From Amycolatopsis arida (GTDB lineage Bacteria; Actinomycetota; Actinomycetes; Mycobacteriales; Pseudonocardiaceae), in contig NZ_FOWW01000006.1 of NCBI RefSeq assembly GCF_900115565.1, forward strand, positions 186,001 through 250,000: a stretch of DNA of 64,000 nucleotides, written 5' to 3'. The translations under genes were made by a program, and so were the position numbers. Position 1 is the first letter of the stretch. Each line of letters begins with the position of its first letter. Below the pieces are notes generated by a model. That model ran no database searches. It saw only the letters and a list, made by a program, of their open reading frames with translations, and had not been told where the DNA came from. Of the stretch, positions 51,973-61,637 are shown in pieces.

Positions 51973-52869
51973 GCCGCGCCGGTAGGTCAGCGCGAGCGCG
52001 CCGGCCAGCAGCGCGGCGCCGCACCAGCCGCCCACCCCGAGCCGGTCGCCGAGCAGCGCCGCCGCCAGCACCGCCGCGGTGAGCGGCTCGAGCAACGCGG
52101 ACAGCGCCGCGAGCACGGGGCTGGCGTCCCGCAGGCCGCGGAAGTACGCCGCGTAGGCCAGCGCCGTCGGCACCGCGCCGAGGTAGACCGCGAGGGCGAG
52201 TGCCTCGGCCCGCAACGGCAGCGCCATGCCCAGCCACAGGGCGAGCGGCAGCAGCAGCACTCCCCCGGTCAGCAGGCCGAACGCCGTGGTGCGCAGCGGG
52301 TCCAGGCCGGGGACGGGGCGCCGGGTGGCCATGGTCAGCGTCGCGAAGCCCGCCCCCGCGGCGAGCGCGCAGAGCAGGCCGGCGGCCAGCGTCCCGCGGT
52401 CGTCGCCGCCGTCCGGGGAGCCGGTGAGCAGCACCAGCCCCACCAGCGCGGCGAGGATCGACACCAGGGTGGGCGTGGCCGGCCGGCGCCGTTCGCGCAC
52501 GGTGGTGGCCAACGCCACGAAGACCGGGACGCTGCCGATCGTGGTCATCGTCGCCAGGCTGACCGAGGTCAGTGCCACGGCGGCGAAGTAGCAGGCCTGG
52601 AACATCGCCAGCAGGCCGCCGGCGGTGAGCACCCTGCGGACGACGGGGGAGGTGGTGACGAGCCCGCGCAGGCCCCCGGTCGCGGCCAGGAACAGCACGG
52701 CGAGGACACCGCCGAGCAGCAGGCGGTAGGTGGCCACCGACAGCGGGTGGAGGTCGCCGTGAGTGGCGAGCAGCGCGCCGGCCAGGCCGCCGGTGCCCCA
52801 GAGCACACCGGCGGTGACCAGTGCCGCCGCGGACCCCGTGCGCGAGCGCACGGCAAGGGAAGTGGACAT
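51958..52869 (-). CDS. EamA-family (DMT) transporter
   Basis: The 303-residue protein has ten hydrophobic helices in two EamA repeats (LVTAGVLWGTGGLAGALLA at the start; LAVYLGAVPTALAYAAYFRG in the second half with the conserved Pro). It probably exports small metabolites or amino acids. Start ATG 52869; the ribosome site is weak. It converges on and overlaps the GNAT gene. The 378-base gap upstream to 53248 holds repeat array D. Confidence 0.9.
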   Translation of the reverse strand: MSTSLAVRSRTGSAAALVTAGVLWGTGGLAGALLATHGDLHPLSVATYRLLLGGVLAVLFLAATGGLRGLVTTSPVVRRVLTAGGLLAMFQACYFAAVALTSVSLATMTTIGSVPVFVALATTVRERRRPATPTLVSILAALVGLVLLTGSPDGGDDRGTLAAGLLCALAAGAGFATLTMATRRPVPGLDPLRTTAFGLLTGGVLLLPLALWLGMALPLRAEALALAVYLGAVPTALAYAAYFRGLRDASPVLAALSALLEPLTAAVLAAALLGDRLGVGGWCGAALLAGALALTYRRGSAER

Positions 52870-53110
52870 GGAGAAACGCTCCAGCGTCGAAGGGAGGGGG
52901 ACACGACGACGCGGGGCGTGGAGGAATCGTCAGCGCGGCCGGCCGGAGTTGACGGCGGGAAGGCCGCGACGGCCGTGCGGCCCCGGATCAGGGCCGCACG
53001 GTGAGGTCACACACCCCGCTTCAGGAGCGTGGTGGCGGGGTGACGAGGAAGACCCGATGCATGATCGGCACCCTACCCCACGACCGGGACCGTGGGCACC
53101 GACGTTCCAC

Positions 53111-53215
53111 GTGTCCGCGTTCCCTGACCGCGTGTCCGCCCGCTGTGAACGCGTGTCCGCCCACTGTGCGCGCGTGTTTGCCGCTCGCGTCGGCGCGTTG
53201 GCCGCTCCCGACGCC
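53111..53215 (+). repeat. 21-bp tandem repeat array D
   Basis: Units start at 53111, 53132, 53153 and 53174 with exact 21-base spacing, plus a degenerate fifth at 53195. The first three carry GTGTCCGC, the fourth GTGTTTGCC. It sits just beyond the stop (53248) of the minus-strand DUF885 gene, in opposite orientation to it. Confidence 0.85.
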
Positions 53216-53247
53216 GTCACCAACGGGAACTCGCGGTTGGGCGGCGC

Positions 53248-54936
53248 TCAGTCCAGGGTGGCGAGTTGCTCGCGGAGGGTGTCCAGGCCCATGCCGCCCA
53301 TGCGGAGCGCCTTCGTGTGGAAGTCCTTGAGGTCGAAGGACGCCCCGGCGCGGCGCCGCGCGTCCTCGCGGGCCGCCAGCCACAGCCGCTCCCCCAGCTT
53401 GTACGCCGGAGCCTGGCCGGGCCAGCCGAGGTAGCGGTCGATCTCGTCGCGCACGTGCTCGGCGTCGGTGATGGTCCGGGTGAGCATGAACTCCAGGCCG
53501 AGGTCGGGGGTCCACCGCTCGCCCTCGTGGAAGCCGGTGCCCGCGGGGATCTCCAACTCAAGGTGCATGCCGATGTCCACCAGCACGCGCGCGGCGCGGA
53601 ACAGGTGCGCGTCCAGCATGCCGAGCAGGTCGCCGTCGTCGTCGAGGTAGCCGAGGTCGCGCATCAGCCGCTCGGCGTAGAGCGCCCAGCCCTCGGCGTG
53701 CCCGGAGGTGAACGCCAGCAGCCGCTGGAACTTGTTCAGCGTCGCGGCCTGATGCACGGCCGTCGCGATCTGCAGGTGGTGTCCCGGCACGCCCTCGTGG
53801 TAGACGGTGGTGACCTCCCGCCAGGTGGAGAACTCCTCCTTCTCCGGCGGGACGGACCACCACATCCGCCCCGGCCGGGTGAAGTCCTCGTTCGGGCCGC
53901 TGTAGTAGGCGCCCACGCCGCCGCCCGGCGGCGCGATCCGGCACTCCAGCGCCATCAGCTCGTCCGGGATCTCGAAGTGGGTGCCGCGCAACGACGTCAG
54001 CGCCGCGTCGGACAGGTCCTGCATCCACTTCTCGAACGCGCGCTGCCCGTGCACCCGGTATCGCTCGTCGGCGTCCAGCGCGGCGGCCGCCTCGGCGAGC
54101 GACGCCCCCGGCCTGATCCGCTCGGCGACCTTCCTCGCCTCCCGCTCGACGCGGTGGAACTCCTCCCAACCCCACTCGTAGGCCTCGCGCAGGTCCAGGG
54201 CCGCCCCGGTGAAGTACCGCGACCACAGCCGGTACGAGTCGATGCCGACCGCGTCCTTGGTGGGCGCCAGCGGGGCCAACTCGGCGCGCAGGAATCCGGC
54301 CAGCTCGGCGTAGGCCTCCTGCGCGGCGTGCGCGCCGGCGCGCAGCCGCTCGCGCAGTGACTCCGGCACCACCTCGGGGTCGGCGGTGTCGACGAACCGG
54401 GTGAAGAACCCGAGCCTGCCGTGCAGGCCCGCCCAGGTCTCGGCCTGCTCGGCGACCTTGCTCACCTGGCGCAGTGCCGGGGCGCGGCCGGCGTCGGCGG
54501 CCACCAGCAGCGACGCCCGCACGCCGTCGAGCGCCTCGGGCAGCCGCACCAGCCGCGCCGCGATGGTCTCCCACTGCTCGGCGGTGTCGGTGGGCATCAG
54601 GTCGAAGATCATCCTGAGGTCCTGCACCGGGCTGGCGATCACGTTGAGCGCGCCGAGGTCCAACCCCGCCTCGTGGATCTCGACGTCCAGCCCGACCCGC
54701 TCGGTGAACACGGCCTTCGCGGCGCGCTCGCCGGCGTCGCGTGGCTCGGCGCCGGCCATCTCCCGGAGGGCTCGCTTCGCCAGCGCCGCCCGCGCCGCGT
54801 GTCCCTCCGGCGAGTAGTCGGTGAGCTGGTCGTCGTACCCGGTGACGCCGAACTCGGTGGCCGCGACGGGGTGGGCCGCGGCGAACTCGTCGACGAACCG
54901 GTCGCAGATCTGGTGCACGCCCTCGGTGGAAGCCAT
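53248..54936 (-). CDS. DUF885 family, zinc peptidase-like protein
   Basis: The 562-residue protein carries VYHEGVPGHHLQIA, an HExxxHH-type metal motif, and FTSGHAEGWALYAERLM further on with a possible third ligand Glu, the signature of DUF885 proteins thought to be metallopeptidases. There is no signal peptide, so it is cytoplasmic. ATG 54936 has TAGCGT (54949-54944) seven bases upstream, a leaderless start. No partner genes in the operon. Confidence 0.9.
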   Translation of the reverse strand: MASTEGVHQICDRFVDEFAAAHPVAATEFGVTGYDDQLTDYSPEGHAARAALAKRALREMAGAEPRDAGERAAKAVFTERVGLDVEIHEAGLDLGALNVIASPVQDLRMIFDLMPTDTAEQWETIAARLVRLPEALDGVRASLLVAADAGRAPALRQVSKVAEQAETWAGLHGRLGFFTRFVDTADPEVVPESLRERLRAGAHAAQEAYAELAGFLRAELAPLAPTKDAVGIDSYRLWSRYFTGAALDLREAYEWGWEEFHRVEREARKVAERIRPGASLAEAAAALDADERYRVHGQRAFEKWMQDLSDAALTSLRGTHFEIPDELMALECRIAPPGGGVGAYYSGPNEDFTRPGRMWWSVPPEKEEFSTWREVTTVYHEGVPGHHLQIATAVHQAATLNKFQRLLAFTSGHAEGWALYAERLMRDLGYLDDDGDLLGMLDAHLFRAARVLVDIGMHLELEIPAGTGFHEGERWTPDLGLEFMLTRTITDAEHVRDEIDRYLGWPGQAPAYKLGERLWLAAREDARRRAGASFDLKDFHTKALRMGGMGLDTLREQLATLD

Positions 54937-54965
54937 GCGCTGCACGCTACCGGCCGCGGGGGCGG

Positions 54966-55859
54966 TCAGGCACGCGCGGGCAGCAGCCCCAGCCGGGTGA
55001 CCAGCTCGCGGGTCGCCTTGGACCGGTTGAACGTGTAGAAGTGCAGATCCGGCACGCCCTCGGCGATCAGCCGCTCGCACAGCTCGGTGACCACGTCCAG
55101 GCCCTCGGCGCGGAACGCCCTGGGGTCGCCGGCCAGCGGCTCCAGCCGCCGCAGCAGCCGGTCCGGGGCGCTCGCACCGGACAGCTCGATGGTCTTGTGC
55201 AGGGTGCGGGGCGTGGTGAGCGGCATGACGCCGGGGATCAGCAGCGCGTCGCACCCGGCCCCGGCCACCCGGTCACGCAACCGGAGGAAGTCCTCGGCCT
55301 CGAAGAACAGCTGGGCGATGGCGAAGTCGGCGCCGGCCCGCAGCTTGCGCACGAGGTAGGTGGTGTCGGTGTCGAGGTCGGGCGAGCGCGGGTGGCCGTA
55401 CGGGAAGGCCGACACCCCGACGCAGAAGTCGCCCAGCGAGCGCACCAGGGTGACGAGCTCCTCGGCGTAGTTGAGGCCCTCCGGGTGCGGGACCCACTCG
55501 CCGTAGGGGTCGCCGGGCGGGTCGCCGCGCAGCGCGAGGACGTTGCGCACGCCGACCGCGGCGTACCAGCCGATGACGTTGCGCAGCTCGGCCACCGAGT
55601 GGTTCACCGCGGTCAGGTGGGCCATCGGCACCAGCGTGGTCTCGGTGGCGACCCTGGCGATGCTGCGGATGGTGCCGTCGCGGCTCGACCCGCCGGCGCC
55701 GTAGGTGATCGACATGTACGCCGGGTCGAACGCCTCGAGCTCGCGGATCGACCGCCAGAGGACCGCTTCGTCGGCGGCGTCCCGGGGCGGGAAGAACTCG
55801 ACCGAGAAGACGGGCCTGTCTCCACGTAGCCGCTCCACCACCGTCGTCATGCCGGTCAT
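54966..55859 (-). CDS. metF: 5,10-Methylenetetrahydrofolate reductase
   Basis: MetF makes 5-methyl-THF for methionine synthesis using FAD. The 297-residue TIM barrel shows VFSVEFFPPRDAADE, YMSITYGAGGSSRDGT, LRGDPP, and FAIAQLFFEAEDFLRL. ATG 55859 or 55850 are equally possible; a TACCAT box ends at 55858, which would make 55850 leaderless. It is close to idsA and a pknL-like gene, as Rv2172c is to Rv2173 and Rv2176. Confidence 0.93.
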   Translation of the reverse strand: MTGMTTVVERLRGDRPVFSVEFFPPRDAADEAVLWRSIRELEAFDPAYMSITYGAGGSSRDGTIRSIARVATETTLVPMAHLTAVNHSVAELRNVIGWYAAVGVRNVLALRGDPPGDPYGEWVPHPEGLNYAEELVTLVRSLGDFCVGVSAFPYGHPRSPDLDTDTTYLVRKLRAGADFAIAQLFFEAEDFLRLRDRVAGAGCDALLIPGVMPLTTPRTLHKTIELSGASAPDRLLRRLEPLAGDPRAFRAEGLDVVTELCERLIAEGVPDLHFYTFNRSKATRELVTRLGLLPARA

Positions 55860-55934
55860 GGTAGTGGGCACCGTCCGAGGAATGGGACGCTTTCCCAGGG
55901 AGTGGACGGTGCCGCGAGTGTGGCTCGAGCCGCC

Positions 55935-56729
55935 CTACAGCCCGGCCAGCAGGTCGGTCTCGGTGATGCCCGGCCCCTGCCCCGCGCGGATGAACCACTC
56001 GGTACCGAACGCGGCCCGGAACACCTCGTCCGGCATCGCCAGGAAGAACGACTGCTCGCTGATCTGGCTCGCGTGCGCCCGCATCGCCTTGCGCTTGTGC
56101 TCGGCGTAGGCGGTGACGTCGACCGCGGCGGTGATCTCGGCCTCCGGCTTGCCGAACTCCGCGGTCTCGTCGAAGTCCGGCAGCTCGATCCCGGCCGCCG
56201 CGGCGGTCTGGGCGAACTCCGTCATGCCCAGCACCATCTGGTCGCGGTTCATCGTGTGCTGGTACACCCGCGGCGTGTCGGCCAGCTCGCCCGCGCGCAT
56301 CCCGACCCGGTGCACCTGGATGTGGTCGGGGTGGCCGTAGCCGCCGTTGTCGTCGTAGCAGGTCAGCACGTCGGCCCGCTCCTCGCGCAGGATCGCCGCG
56401 AGCCGCCGCGCCGCCTCCTCCACCGGCGCGGTCCAGAACGAGCCGGGCGCGTCGTTGGTGGGCTCGCCCATCATCCCGGAGTCGCGGTAGCCGAGGAACT
56501 CCACGCGGTCCACGCCGAGGATCCCGGCGGCGGCGTAGGTCTCGGCGACCCGGCGCTGCCAGAGCTCCTCGCCCTCGGTGAGGAACCCCTCGGGCACCTC
56601 ACCCTGCTCGCCGCGAGTGGCGAGGACGAGCACCACGCGGTGCCCCTCCTCGTGTGCCTTGCGCATGACGCCGCCGCAGCAGATGGACTCGTCGTCGGGA
56701 TGGGCGTGGAACGTCACCAACGTGGCCAT
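55935..56729 (-). CDS. PIG-L/LmbE family deacetylase
   Basis: The 264-residue protein starts with ATLVTFHAHPDDESICCGG, the AHPDDE zinc motif, and has the third ligand in GYGHPDHIQVHRVG. The family includes mycothiol enzymes MshB and Mca, but the length and C-terminus are of neither, so it is an uncharacterised N-deacetylase or amidase. ATG 56729 has TAACTT (56741-56736) six bases upstream, a leaderless start. It is divergent from the prenyl synthase gene. Confidence 0.9.
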   Translation of the reverse strand: MATLVTFHAHPDDESICCGGVMRKAHEEGHRVVLVLATRGEQGEVPEGFLTEGEELWQRRVAETYAAAGILGVDRVEFLGYRDSGMMGEPTNDAPGSFWTAPVEEAARRLAAILREERADVLTCYDDNGGYGHPDHIQVHRVGMRAGELADTPRVYQHTMNRDQMVLGMTEFAQTAAAAGIELPDFDETAEFGKPEAEITAAVDVTAYAEHKRKAMRAHASQISEQSFFLAMPDEVFRAAFGTEWFIRAGQGPGITETDLLAGL

Positions 56730-56835
56730 GCCTCGAAGTTACGCGAATCCGACACCCGGCGTCGGTGTGCCACGTCCACCACATTCCGCCCCCCTTGCGT
56801 CGCGGCCGCACCGGGAACCGGCGACGATGGACGGC

Positions 56836-57921
56836 ATGACCGCCTACGACGCCGACCTGCCCGCCCACGTCGAGCGGGTGCTCGCCGACTTCCTGCGGTC
56901 GGCGGGAGACCCGATCCGGCGGCAGGAGCCGACGTTCGGACCGGCCGTCGACGCGCTCACCGACTTCGTGCTCGGCGGCGGCAAGCGGCTGCGCCCGACC
57001 TTCGCCTGGTGGGGCTGGCGCGGCGCGGGCGGCGATCCCACGGGCGGCGACGCGGAGGGCGTGCTGCGGGTGGCCGCCAGCCTGGAGCTGATCCAGGCGT
57101 GCGCGCTGATCCACGACGACCTGATGGACTCGTCCGACTCGCGGCGCGGCGCGCCGACCGTGCACGTCGCGTTCGCCAAGCGGCACGCCGACCGGGGCCT
57201 GCTTGGCTCGGCGGCGACGTTCGGCCTCTCCGCCGCGGTGCTGATCGGTGACCTCGCCCTCGCCTGGGCCGACGACATGTACGCCGGCGCCGACCTGCCC
57301 GCCGCCACGCTGGCCGCCGCCCGGCCGGCCTGGCAGGCGATGCGCACCGAAGTGCTCGCCGGGCAGTACCTGGACGTGCACACCCAGGCCACCGGGGACA
57401 CGTCGACCACGGCGGCGCTGCGCATCGACCGGCTCAAGACCGCCGCCTACACGGTGCAGCGGCCGCTGCACCTCGGCGCGGCGCTGGCCGGCGCGGACGA
57501 GCGGCTCGTCGGCGCGCTGCTGGCGTTCGGCGGCGACGTCGGCGTGGCGTTCCAGCTGCGCGACGACCTGCTCGGGGTGTTCGGCGATCCCTCGGTGACC
57601 GGCAAGCCCGCCGGGGACGACCTGCGCGAGGGCAAGCGGACCCTGCTGGTCGCGCTCGGGCTGCGGCACGCGGAGGAACGGAACCGCCCGCGCGAGCACG
57701 CGATCATCAGCGCGGCCGTCGGCAACGGCGCGCTCACCGAGGCCGACGTCGACGTGGTGCGGCAGGCGCTGGTCGACGTCGGCGCGGTCGCGGCCGTCGA
57801 GCGGCGGATCGAGGAGCTTACCGGCAGCGCGCTGGGCACGCTGCGCGGTGCCGGGCTCGCCGAGCCCGCCACCGACCGGCTCGCCGACCTCGTCGCCAGG
57901 GCCACCCAGCGGACGTTCTGA
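56836..57921 (+). CDS. idsA: Polyprenyl diphosphate synthase (geranylgeranyl type)
   Basis: The 361-residue trans-prenyltransferase has GGGKRLRP, first Asp-rich motif HDDLMD with SDSRRGAPT following, and second motif [13 protein letters not shown], where the last Asp of DDxxD is Gly as in mycobacterial IdsA. It makes C15-C20 chains; coupling to a phytoene-desaturase-like gene points to geranylgeranyl diphosphate for carotenoids. An ATG at 56827 is also possible. Its stop overlaps the next start as TGATG. Confidence 0.92.
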   Translation: MTAYDADLPAHVERVLADFLRSAGDPIRRQEPTFGPAVDALTDFVLGGGKRLRPTFAWWGWRGAGGDPTGGDAEGVLRVAASLELIQACALIHDDLMDSSDSRRGAPTVHVAFAKRHADRGLLGSAATFGLSAAVLIGDLALAWADDMYAGADLPAATLAAARPAWQAMRTEVLAGQYLDVHTQATGDTSTTAALRIDRLKTAAYTVQRPLHLGAALAGADERLVGALLAFGGDVGVAFQLRDDLLGVFGDPSVTGKPAGDDLREGKRTLLVALGLRHAEERNRPREHAIISAAVGNGALTEADVDVVRQALVDVGAVAAVERRIEELTGSALGTLRGAGLAEPATDRLADLVARATQRTF

Positions 57922-59396
57922 TGCGCACCGTTCCCGGGCGGGTCGAGCACGTGGTGGTGGTCGGTGCCGGGCTGGCCGGCCTCTCGGCCGCGCTGCACCT
58001 GCTCGGCGCGGGCCGGCGGGTCACCGTGCTGGAGCGCGCCGACCACCCCGGTGGCCGGGTGGGCACGCGCGAGCGCGACGGCTGGTCGGTGGACACCGGG
58101 GCGAGCGTGCTCACGATGCCGGACCTGCTCGACGAGGCGTTCGCCGCGGTGGGCGAGCGGCTCGCCGACCGGCTGCGGCTGGTCCGGCTGGACCCGGCGT
58201 ACCGGGCCCGCTTCGCCGACGGCAGCACGTTGCCGGTGCGCACCGACGCCGCGGCGATGGAGGCGGAGATCCGCGAACTGGCCGGGCCGCGGGAGGCCGC
58301 CGGCTACCGCGCGCTGCGCCGCTGGCTCACCGAGCTGTACGCCGCGCAGCGCGAGCACTTCATCGGCGGCAACTTCGACGGGCCGCGGGACCTGCTCCGG
58401 CCCGAGTTGGCGCGGCTGGCCGCGCTCGGCGGGTTCGGCCGGCTCGGCCCGCGGATCGCCCGGTTCCTGCGCGACGACCGGGTGCGCCGGGTGTTCTCGT
58501 TCCAGCCGCTCTACGCCGGGCTCGACCCGATGCGCGCGCTCGCCGCGTACGGGGTGATCTCGTACATGGACACGGTGGCCGGGGTGTACTACCCGATGGG
58601 CGGGATGGGCACGGTCGCCGCGGCGATGGCCGGTGCCGCCGAGCGGGCGGGCGCGACGGTGCGGCTGGGCACGACGGCGGCGTGGCTGGAGCGCGTGTCA
58701 GGACGGGTGCGCGCGGTGCGGACCGCCGCCGGCGAGCGGGTGCCGTGCGACGCCGTGGTGCTGGCCACCGAGTTGGACACCGCCTACCGGCTGCTGGGGA
58801 TGCGGCCGCGCCGGGTCGTGCCGCCGCGGTACTCGCCGTCAGCCGTGCTGCTGCACGGCACGGCCGAGCGCGGATGGCCGGAGCTGGGCCACCACACGCT
58901 CTTCTTCGGCGGGGCGTGGCGGCGGACCTTCGCCGAGATCACCCGCGAGGGCACGCTGATGAGCGACCCGTCGCTGCTGGTCACCCGACCCACCGCGACC
59001 GACCCGGGGCGGGGCGGCGGGCACGAGGTGATCTCGGTGCTCGCGCCGGCGCCGAACCTGCGCGCCGGGCGGGTCGACTGGGCGCGGGTCGGGCCGGCGT
59101 ACCGCGCGGAGCTGGTGGCAACGCTCGCCGGGCGCGGGCTGACCGGGTTCGCGGAGCGGTTCGCCGTCGACGAGGTGGTGACCCCCGTCGGGTGGGCCGA
59201 TCGTGGGATGACCGCGGGGACGCCGTTCTCGCTGGCGCATACCCTGGCGCAGACCGGACCGTTCCGCCCGGCCAACCTCGTGCGCGGGGTGGACAACGCG
59301 GTGCTCGCCGGCTGCGGCACCACACCCGGGGTGGGGATCCCGCCGGTGCTGATCTCCGGGCGGCTCGCCGCCGCACGGATCACCGGCGGGTATTGA
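57921..59396 (+). CDS. Phytoene desaturase-like FAD oxidoreductase (CrtI family)
   Basis: The 491-residue flavoprotein opens with [20 protein letters not shown], the FAD fold, followed by [12 protein letters not shown], and ends with [20 protein letters not shown], the CrtI C-terminal motif. [20 protein letters not shown] is also typical of the carotenoid desaturase group. Translation is coupled to the prenyl synthase. No phytoene synthase is present in the window, so the substrate could be made elsewhere or be non-carotenoid. Confidence 0.9.
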   Translation: MRTVPGRVEHVVVVGAGLAGLSAALHLLGAGRRVTVLERADHPGGRVGTRERDGWSVDTGASVLTMPDLLDEAFAAVGERLADRLRLVRLDPAYRARFADGSTLPVRTDAAAMEAEIRELAGPREAAGYRALRRWLTELYAAQREHFIGGNFDGPRDLLRPELARLAALGGFGRLGPRIARFLRDDRVRRVFSFQPLYAGLDPMRALAAYGVISYMDTVAGVYYPMGGMGTVAAAMAGAAERAGATVRLGTTAAWLERVSGRVRAVRTAAGERVPCDAVVLATELDTAYRLLGMRPRRVVPPRYSPSAVLLHGTAERGWPELGHHTLFFGGAWRRTFAEITREGTLMSDPSLLVTRPTATDPGRGGGHEVISVLAPAPNLRAGRVDWARVGPAYRAELVATLAGRGLTGFAERFAVDEVVTPVGWADRGMTAGTPFSLAHTLAQTGPFRPANLVRGVDNAVLAGCGTTPGVGIPPVLISGRLAAARITGGY

Positions 59397-59432
59397 GCTG
59401 CCGCTCACCGGAAGCGCCGATAGGGTGCGGCC

Positions 59433-60221
59433 ATGACGACTGCGACGAACAGGCCCGTCCGGATCGGACTGCAGCTCCAGCCCCAGCACGCCGAGTACGC
59501 CGACATCCGGCGTGCCGCCGCGGAGGCCGAGGAGCTGGGTGTCGACATCCTGTTCAACTGGGACCACTTCTACCCGCTGTTCGGTGACTCGGACGGCAAG
59601 CACTTCGAGTGCTGGACCATGCTGGCCGCCTGGGCCGAGGCGACGTCACGGGCGCAGATCGGCGCGCTGGTGACGTGCAACAGCTACCGGAACCCGGACC
59701 TGCTCGCCGACATGGCGCGCACCGTCGACCACATCAGCGGTGGCCGGCTGATCCTGGGGATCGGCGCCGGGTGGTTCGAGAAGGACTACGTCAACTACGG
59801 CTACGAGTTCGGCTCGGCGGGTACCAGGATCGCCGACCTCGCCGAGGCGCTACCGCGGATCGAGCGGCGGTTCGCCAAGCTCAACCCGCCGCCGACGCGC
59901 AAGATCCCGGTGCTGATCGGGGGCGGCGGGGAGAAGAAGACCCTGCGGCTGGTGGCCCAGCACGCCGACATCTGGCACGGCTTCGGCGACCCGGAGCTGG
60001 CGGAGCGCAAGGTGCGGATCCTCGACCAGCACTGCGCGGACGTGGGCCGCGACCCCGCGGAGATCGAGCGGTCGGTCGGGGTGCAGGGCTCGCCCGAGAA
60101 GCTCGGCGCGCCCCTGCGCGGGCTCGGCATCAGCCTGTTCACGGTGGAGGCGAACGGCCCGGACTACGATCTCGGCCGCCTCCGCGAGTGGCTCGCCTGG
60201 CGCGACGACCAGAACAAGTAA
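59433..60221 (+). CDS. LLM-class F420-dependent oxidoreductase
   Basis: The 262-residue luciferase-like monooxygenase has RIGLQLQPQHAEYADIRRAA, NWDHFYPLFGD, SGGRLILGIGAGWFEKDY and VLIGGGGEKKTLRLVAQHAD, diagnostic of the F420-binding group in actinobacteria. ATG 59433 has TAGGGT (59421-59426) six bases upstream, a leaderless start. A hairpin terminator follows at 60246. Substrate unknown. Confidence 0.92.
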   Translation: MTTATNRPVRIGLQLQPQHAEYADIRRAAAEAEELGVDILFNWDHFYPLFGDSDGKHFECWTMLAAWAEATSRAQIGALVTCNSYRNPDLLADMARTVDHISGGRLILGIGAGWFEKDYVNYGYEFGSAGTRIADLAEALPRIERRFAKLNPPPTRKIPVLIGGGGEKKTLRLVAQHADIWHGFGDPELAERKVRILDQHCADVGRDPAEIERSVGVQGSPEKLGAPLRGLGISLFTVEANGPDYDLGRLREWLAWRDDQNK

Positions 60222-60245
60222 CCCGGACAGGAGGACGAGCGGGCG

Positions 60246-60270
60246 CGCGGCCGGGCCGGTTCCGGCCGCG
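60246..60270 (+). terminator. Hairpin after the LLM gene
   Basis: CGCGGCCGG (60246-60254) pairs with CCGGCCGCG (60262-60270) around a 7-base loop. It lies between the LLM oxidoreductase stop and the next ATG. Confidence 0.55.
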
Positions 60271-60283
60271 TGTCCGCGGACTC

Positions 60284-60634
60284 ATGATGACTTCGAACGA
60301 GATTGTCGACGGGCCACGCGTCCACGAGATCCACGTCGGCGGGTTCCCGAGCGTGGCGGACGCACTCGCGGCGCAGGAGCCGATCGCACGGCTGCTCTGC
60401 CCCGATCCCGAGCACAACGGGCCGTGTGCGGTGCCGTGGGAGTTCACCCTCACCGACGCGGAGCCGGTCGCTCTCGTTCTCGGCGTGTACGCCGACCCGG
60501 CGGCGGTCGCCGCGCTGGCCGACCGAGTGCGTACGACCGTCGGGGAGGGACACCCGGTCCAGGTGCGAGACGGCGACCCCGAGGAGTTCCCGGCGCTGGT
60601 CGAGCAACACCGAGTCGAGCACGGCGAGGCTTGA
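60284..60634 (+). CDS. Hypothetical small cytoplasmic protein
   Basis: The 116-residue protein (VHEIHVGGFPSVADALAAQE, CPDPEHNGPCAVPWEFTLT, ending VEQHRVEHGEA) has no signal, no membrane segment and two cysteines flanking HNGP. Tandem ATGs at 60284 and 60287 offer the start; no ribosome site is strong. I do not recognise a family. Codon bias is normal, so it is probably a real gene. Confidence 0.6.
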   Translation: MMTSNEIVDGPRVHEIHVGGFPSVADALAAQEPIARLLCPDPEHNGPCAVPWEFTLTDAEPVALVLGVYADPAAVAALADRVRTTVGEGHPVQVRDGDPEEFPALVEQHRVEHGEA

Positions 60635-60648
60635 TCTCCGCCGCCGCG

Positions 60649-61006
60649 TCAGAACCAGTCCACGGTGATCTCCGGCCAGGTCATGGTCACCACGAACGGG
60701 GCAAGGAAGACCACCGAGCTCATCGACCAGTACCACCGGCGGCCACTCCGGACCGTCGCCCCAGTGCGCGGTTGACGAGGCCGAACAGGAGCAGCACCCC
60801 CGCGGTGCCGGTCGTGGCGAGGACCACCAGCATCGCGGTCTCGTCCTCGTACGTCGGGTCGGAGGCTGCCAGCCCAGTGCCGCGAACACCTTGGCGAGGA
60901 CGGACATCATCAGTACGAACGGGAGGATCCCGAAGAACCCCAGCACGAGGTTGACGACGGCCGACGCCGGCCACACCAGCCACGGCTCCTGACGCGGTCG
61001 AGACAT
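60649..61006 (-). pseudogene. Small membrane protein gene with two frameshifts
   Basis: From ATG 61006 one frame gives VVNLVLGFFGILPFVLMMSV, then near 60885 a shift leads to ETAMLVVLATTGTAGVLLLF, then near 60750 another to RRWYWSMSSVVFLAPFVVTM and a stop at 60649. Joined, a 115-120-residue protein with three or four membrane helices results. The three pieces fit head to tail without loss, so the gene was intact recently, or the two shifts are sequence errors. Confidence 0.6.
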
Positions 61007-61051
61007 CGCGCTCCGGTCCGCACCAACGTATCGACGTCTCAGGCGCGCGTC

Positions 61052-61597
61052 TCAGGCGCGGCGGCGGTGGGCGGCCACCCGCTCACGAGTGGCGCAGCGC
61101 GACGAGCAGTACCGGCGGGGGCTCCCGCTGCCCGCGGTCACGAACGGCCGGCCGCAGCCGCGCGCCGCGCAGATCCCGCCCGGCGCCTGCTGACGCTCCG
61201 CCAGCAGCACCGCCAGCGCCAGCGCCGACGACGTCCGCAACCACTCGTCCCACGATGCGTCGTCGCGGCTGTCCACGTGCAGGTGCCAGTCGTGGGCACC
61301 GCCGTGCGTGGTCAACCTCGGGGGGTGGGCGTGCCGGGCCAGTAGCTCGTTGAGCAGCGCCGCCGCCTCGTCCACGTCCTCCGCCGCGAACACCCGGCGC
61401 AGGTCGACCGCGGCGGCCCGCAGCGGCACCAGGTCCCGCTCGGTCAGCCCGAGCGGCTCCCGCTCGCCGTGCCGGAGCAGGACCTCGGACACCGCGGGCA
61501 CGGTCGGCTCGGCGAGCACCAACACGGCGACGAGGTCGGCCGCGCGCTGGGCGGCCGACCGCGCCGAGCGACCGGACAGGAACGGGGGCACGGGCAC
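61052..61597 (-). CDS. CGNR zinc-finger (ABATE domain) transcriptional regulator
   Basis: The 181-residue protein has an ABATE ligand-binding domain (about 1-125) and a C-terminal CGNR zinc finger with cysteines in GICAARGCGRPFV and RRYCSSRCATRERVAAHRRR. These proteins act as ligand-responsive regulators, often next to transporters. GTG 61597 is six bases after a TACACT box, a leaderless start. It is divergent from an MFS gene, and an 11-bp palindrome covers both starts, so it probably controls both. Confidence 0.87.
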   Translation of the reverse strand: MPVPPFLSGRSARSAAQRAADLVAVLVLAEPTVPAVSEVLLRHGEREPLGLTERDLVPLRAAAVDLRRVFAAEDVDEAAALLNELLARHAHPPRLTTHGGAHDWHLHVDSRDDASWDEWLRTSSALALAVLLAERQQAPGGICAARGCGRPFVTAGSGSPRRYCSSRCATRERVAAHRRRA

Positions 61598-61604
61598 GAC
61601 CCTA

Positions 61605-61637
61605 GTGTAACGTCTATATAGTGACGAGACGTTACAC
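61605..61637. promoter_or_regulatory. 11-bp palindromic operator between CGNR regulator and MFS gene
   Basis: GTGTAACGTCT (61605-61615) and AGACGTTACAC (61627-61637) are exact reverse complements with an 11-base spacer. The left half includes the TAACGT -10 box of the MFS gene and the TACACT box region of the regulator; the right half is inside the MFS coding sequence. Centre spacing is 22 bases, two helical turns. Confidence 0.85.
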
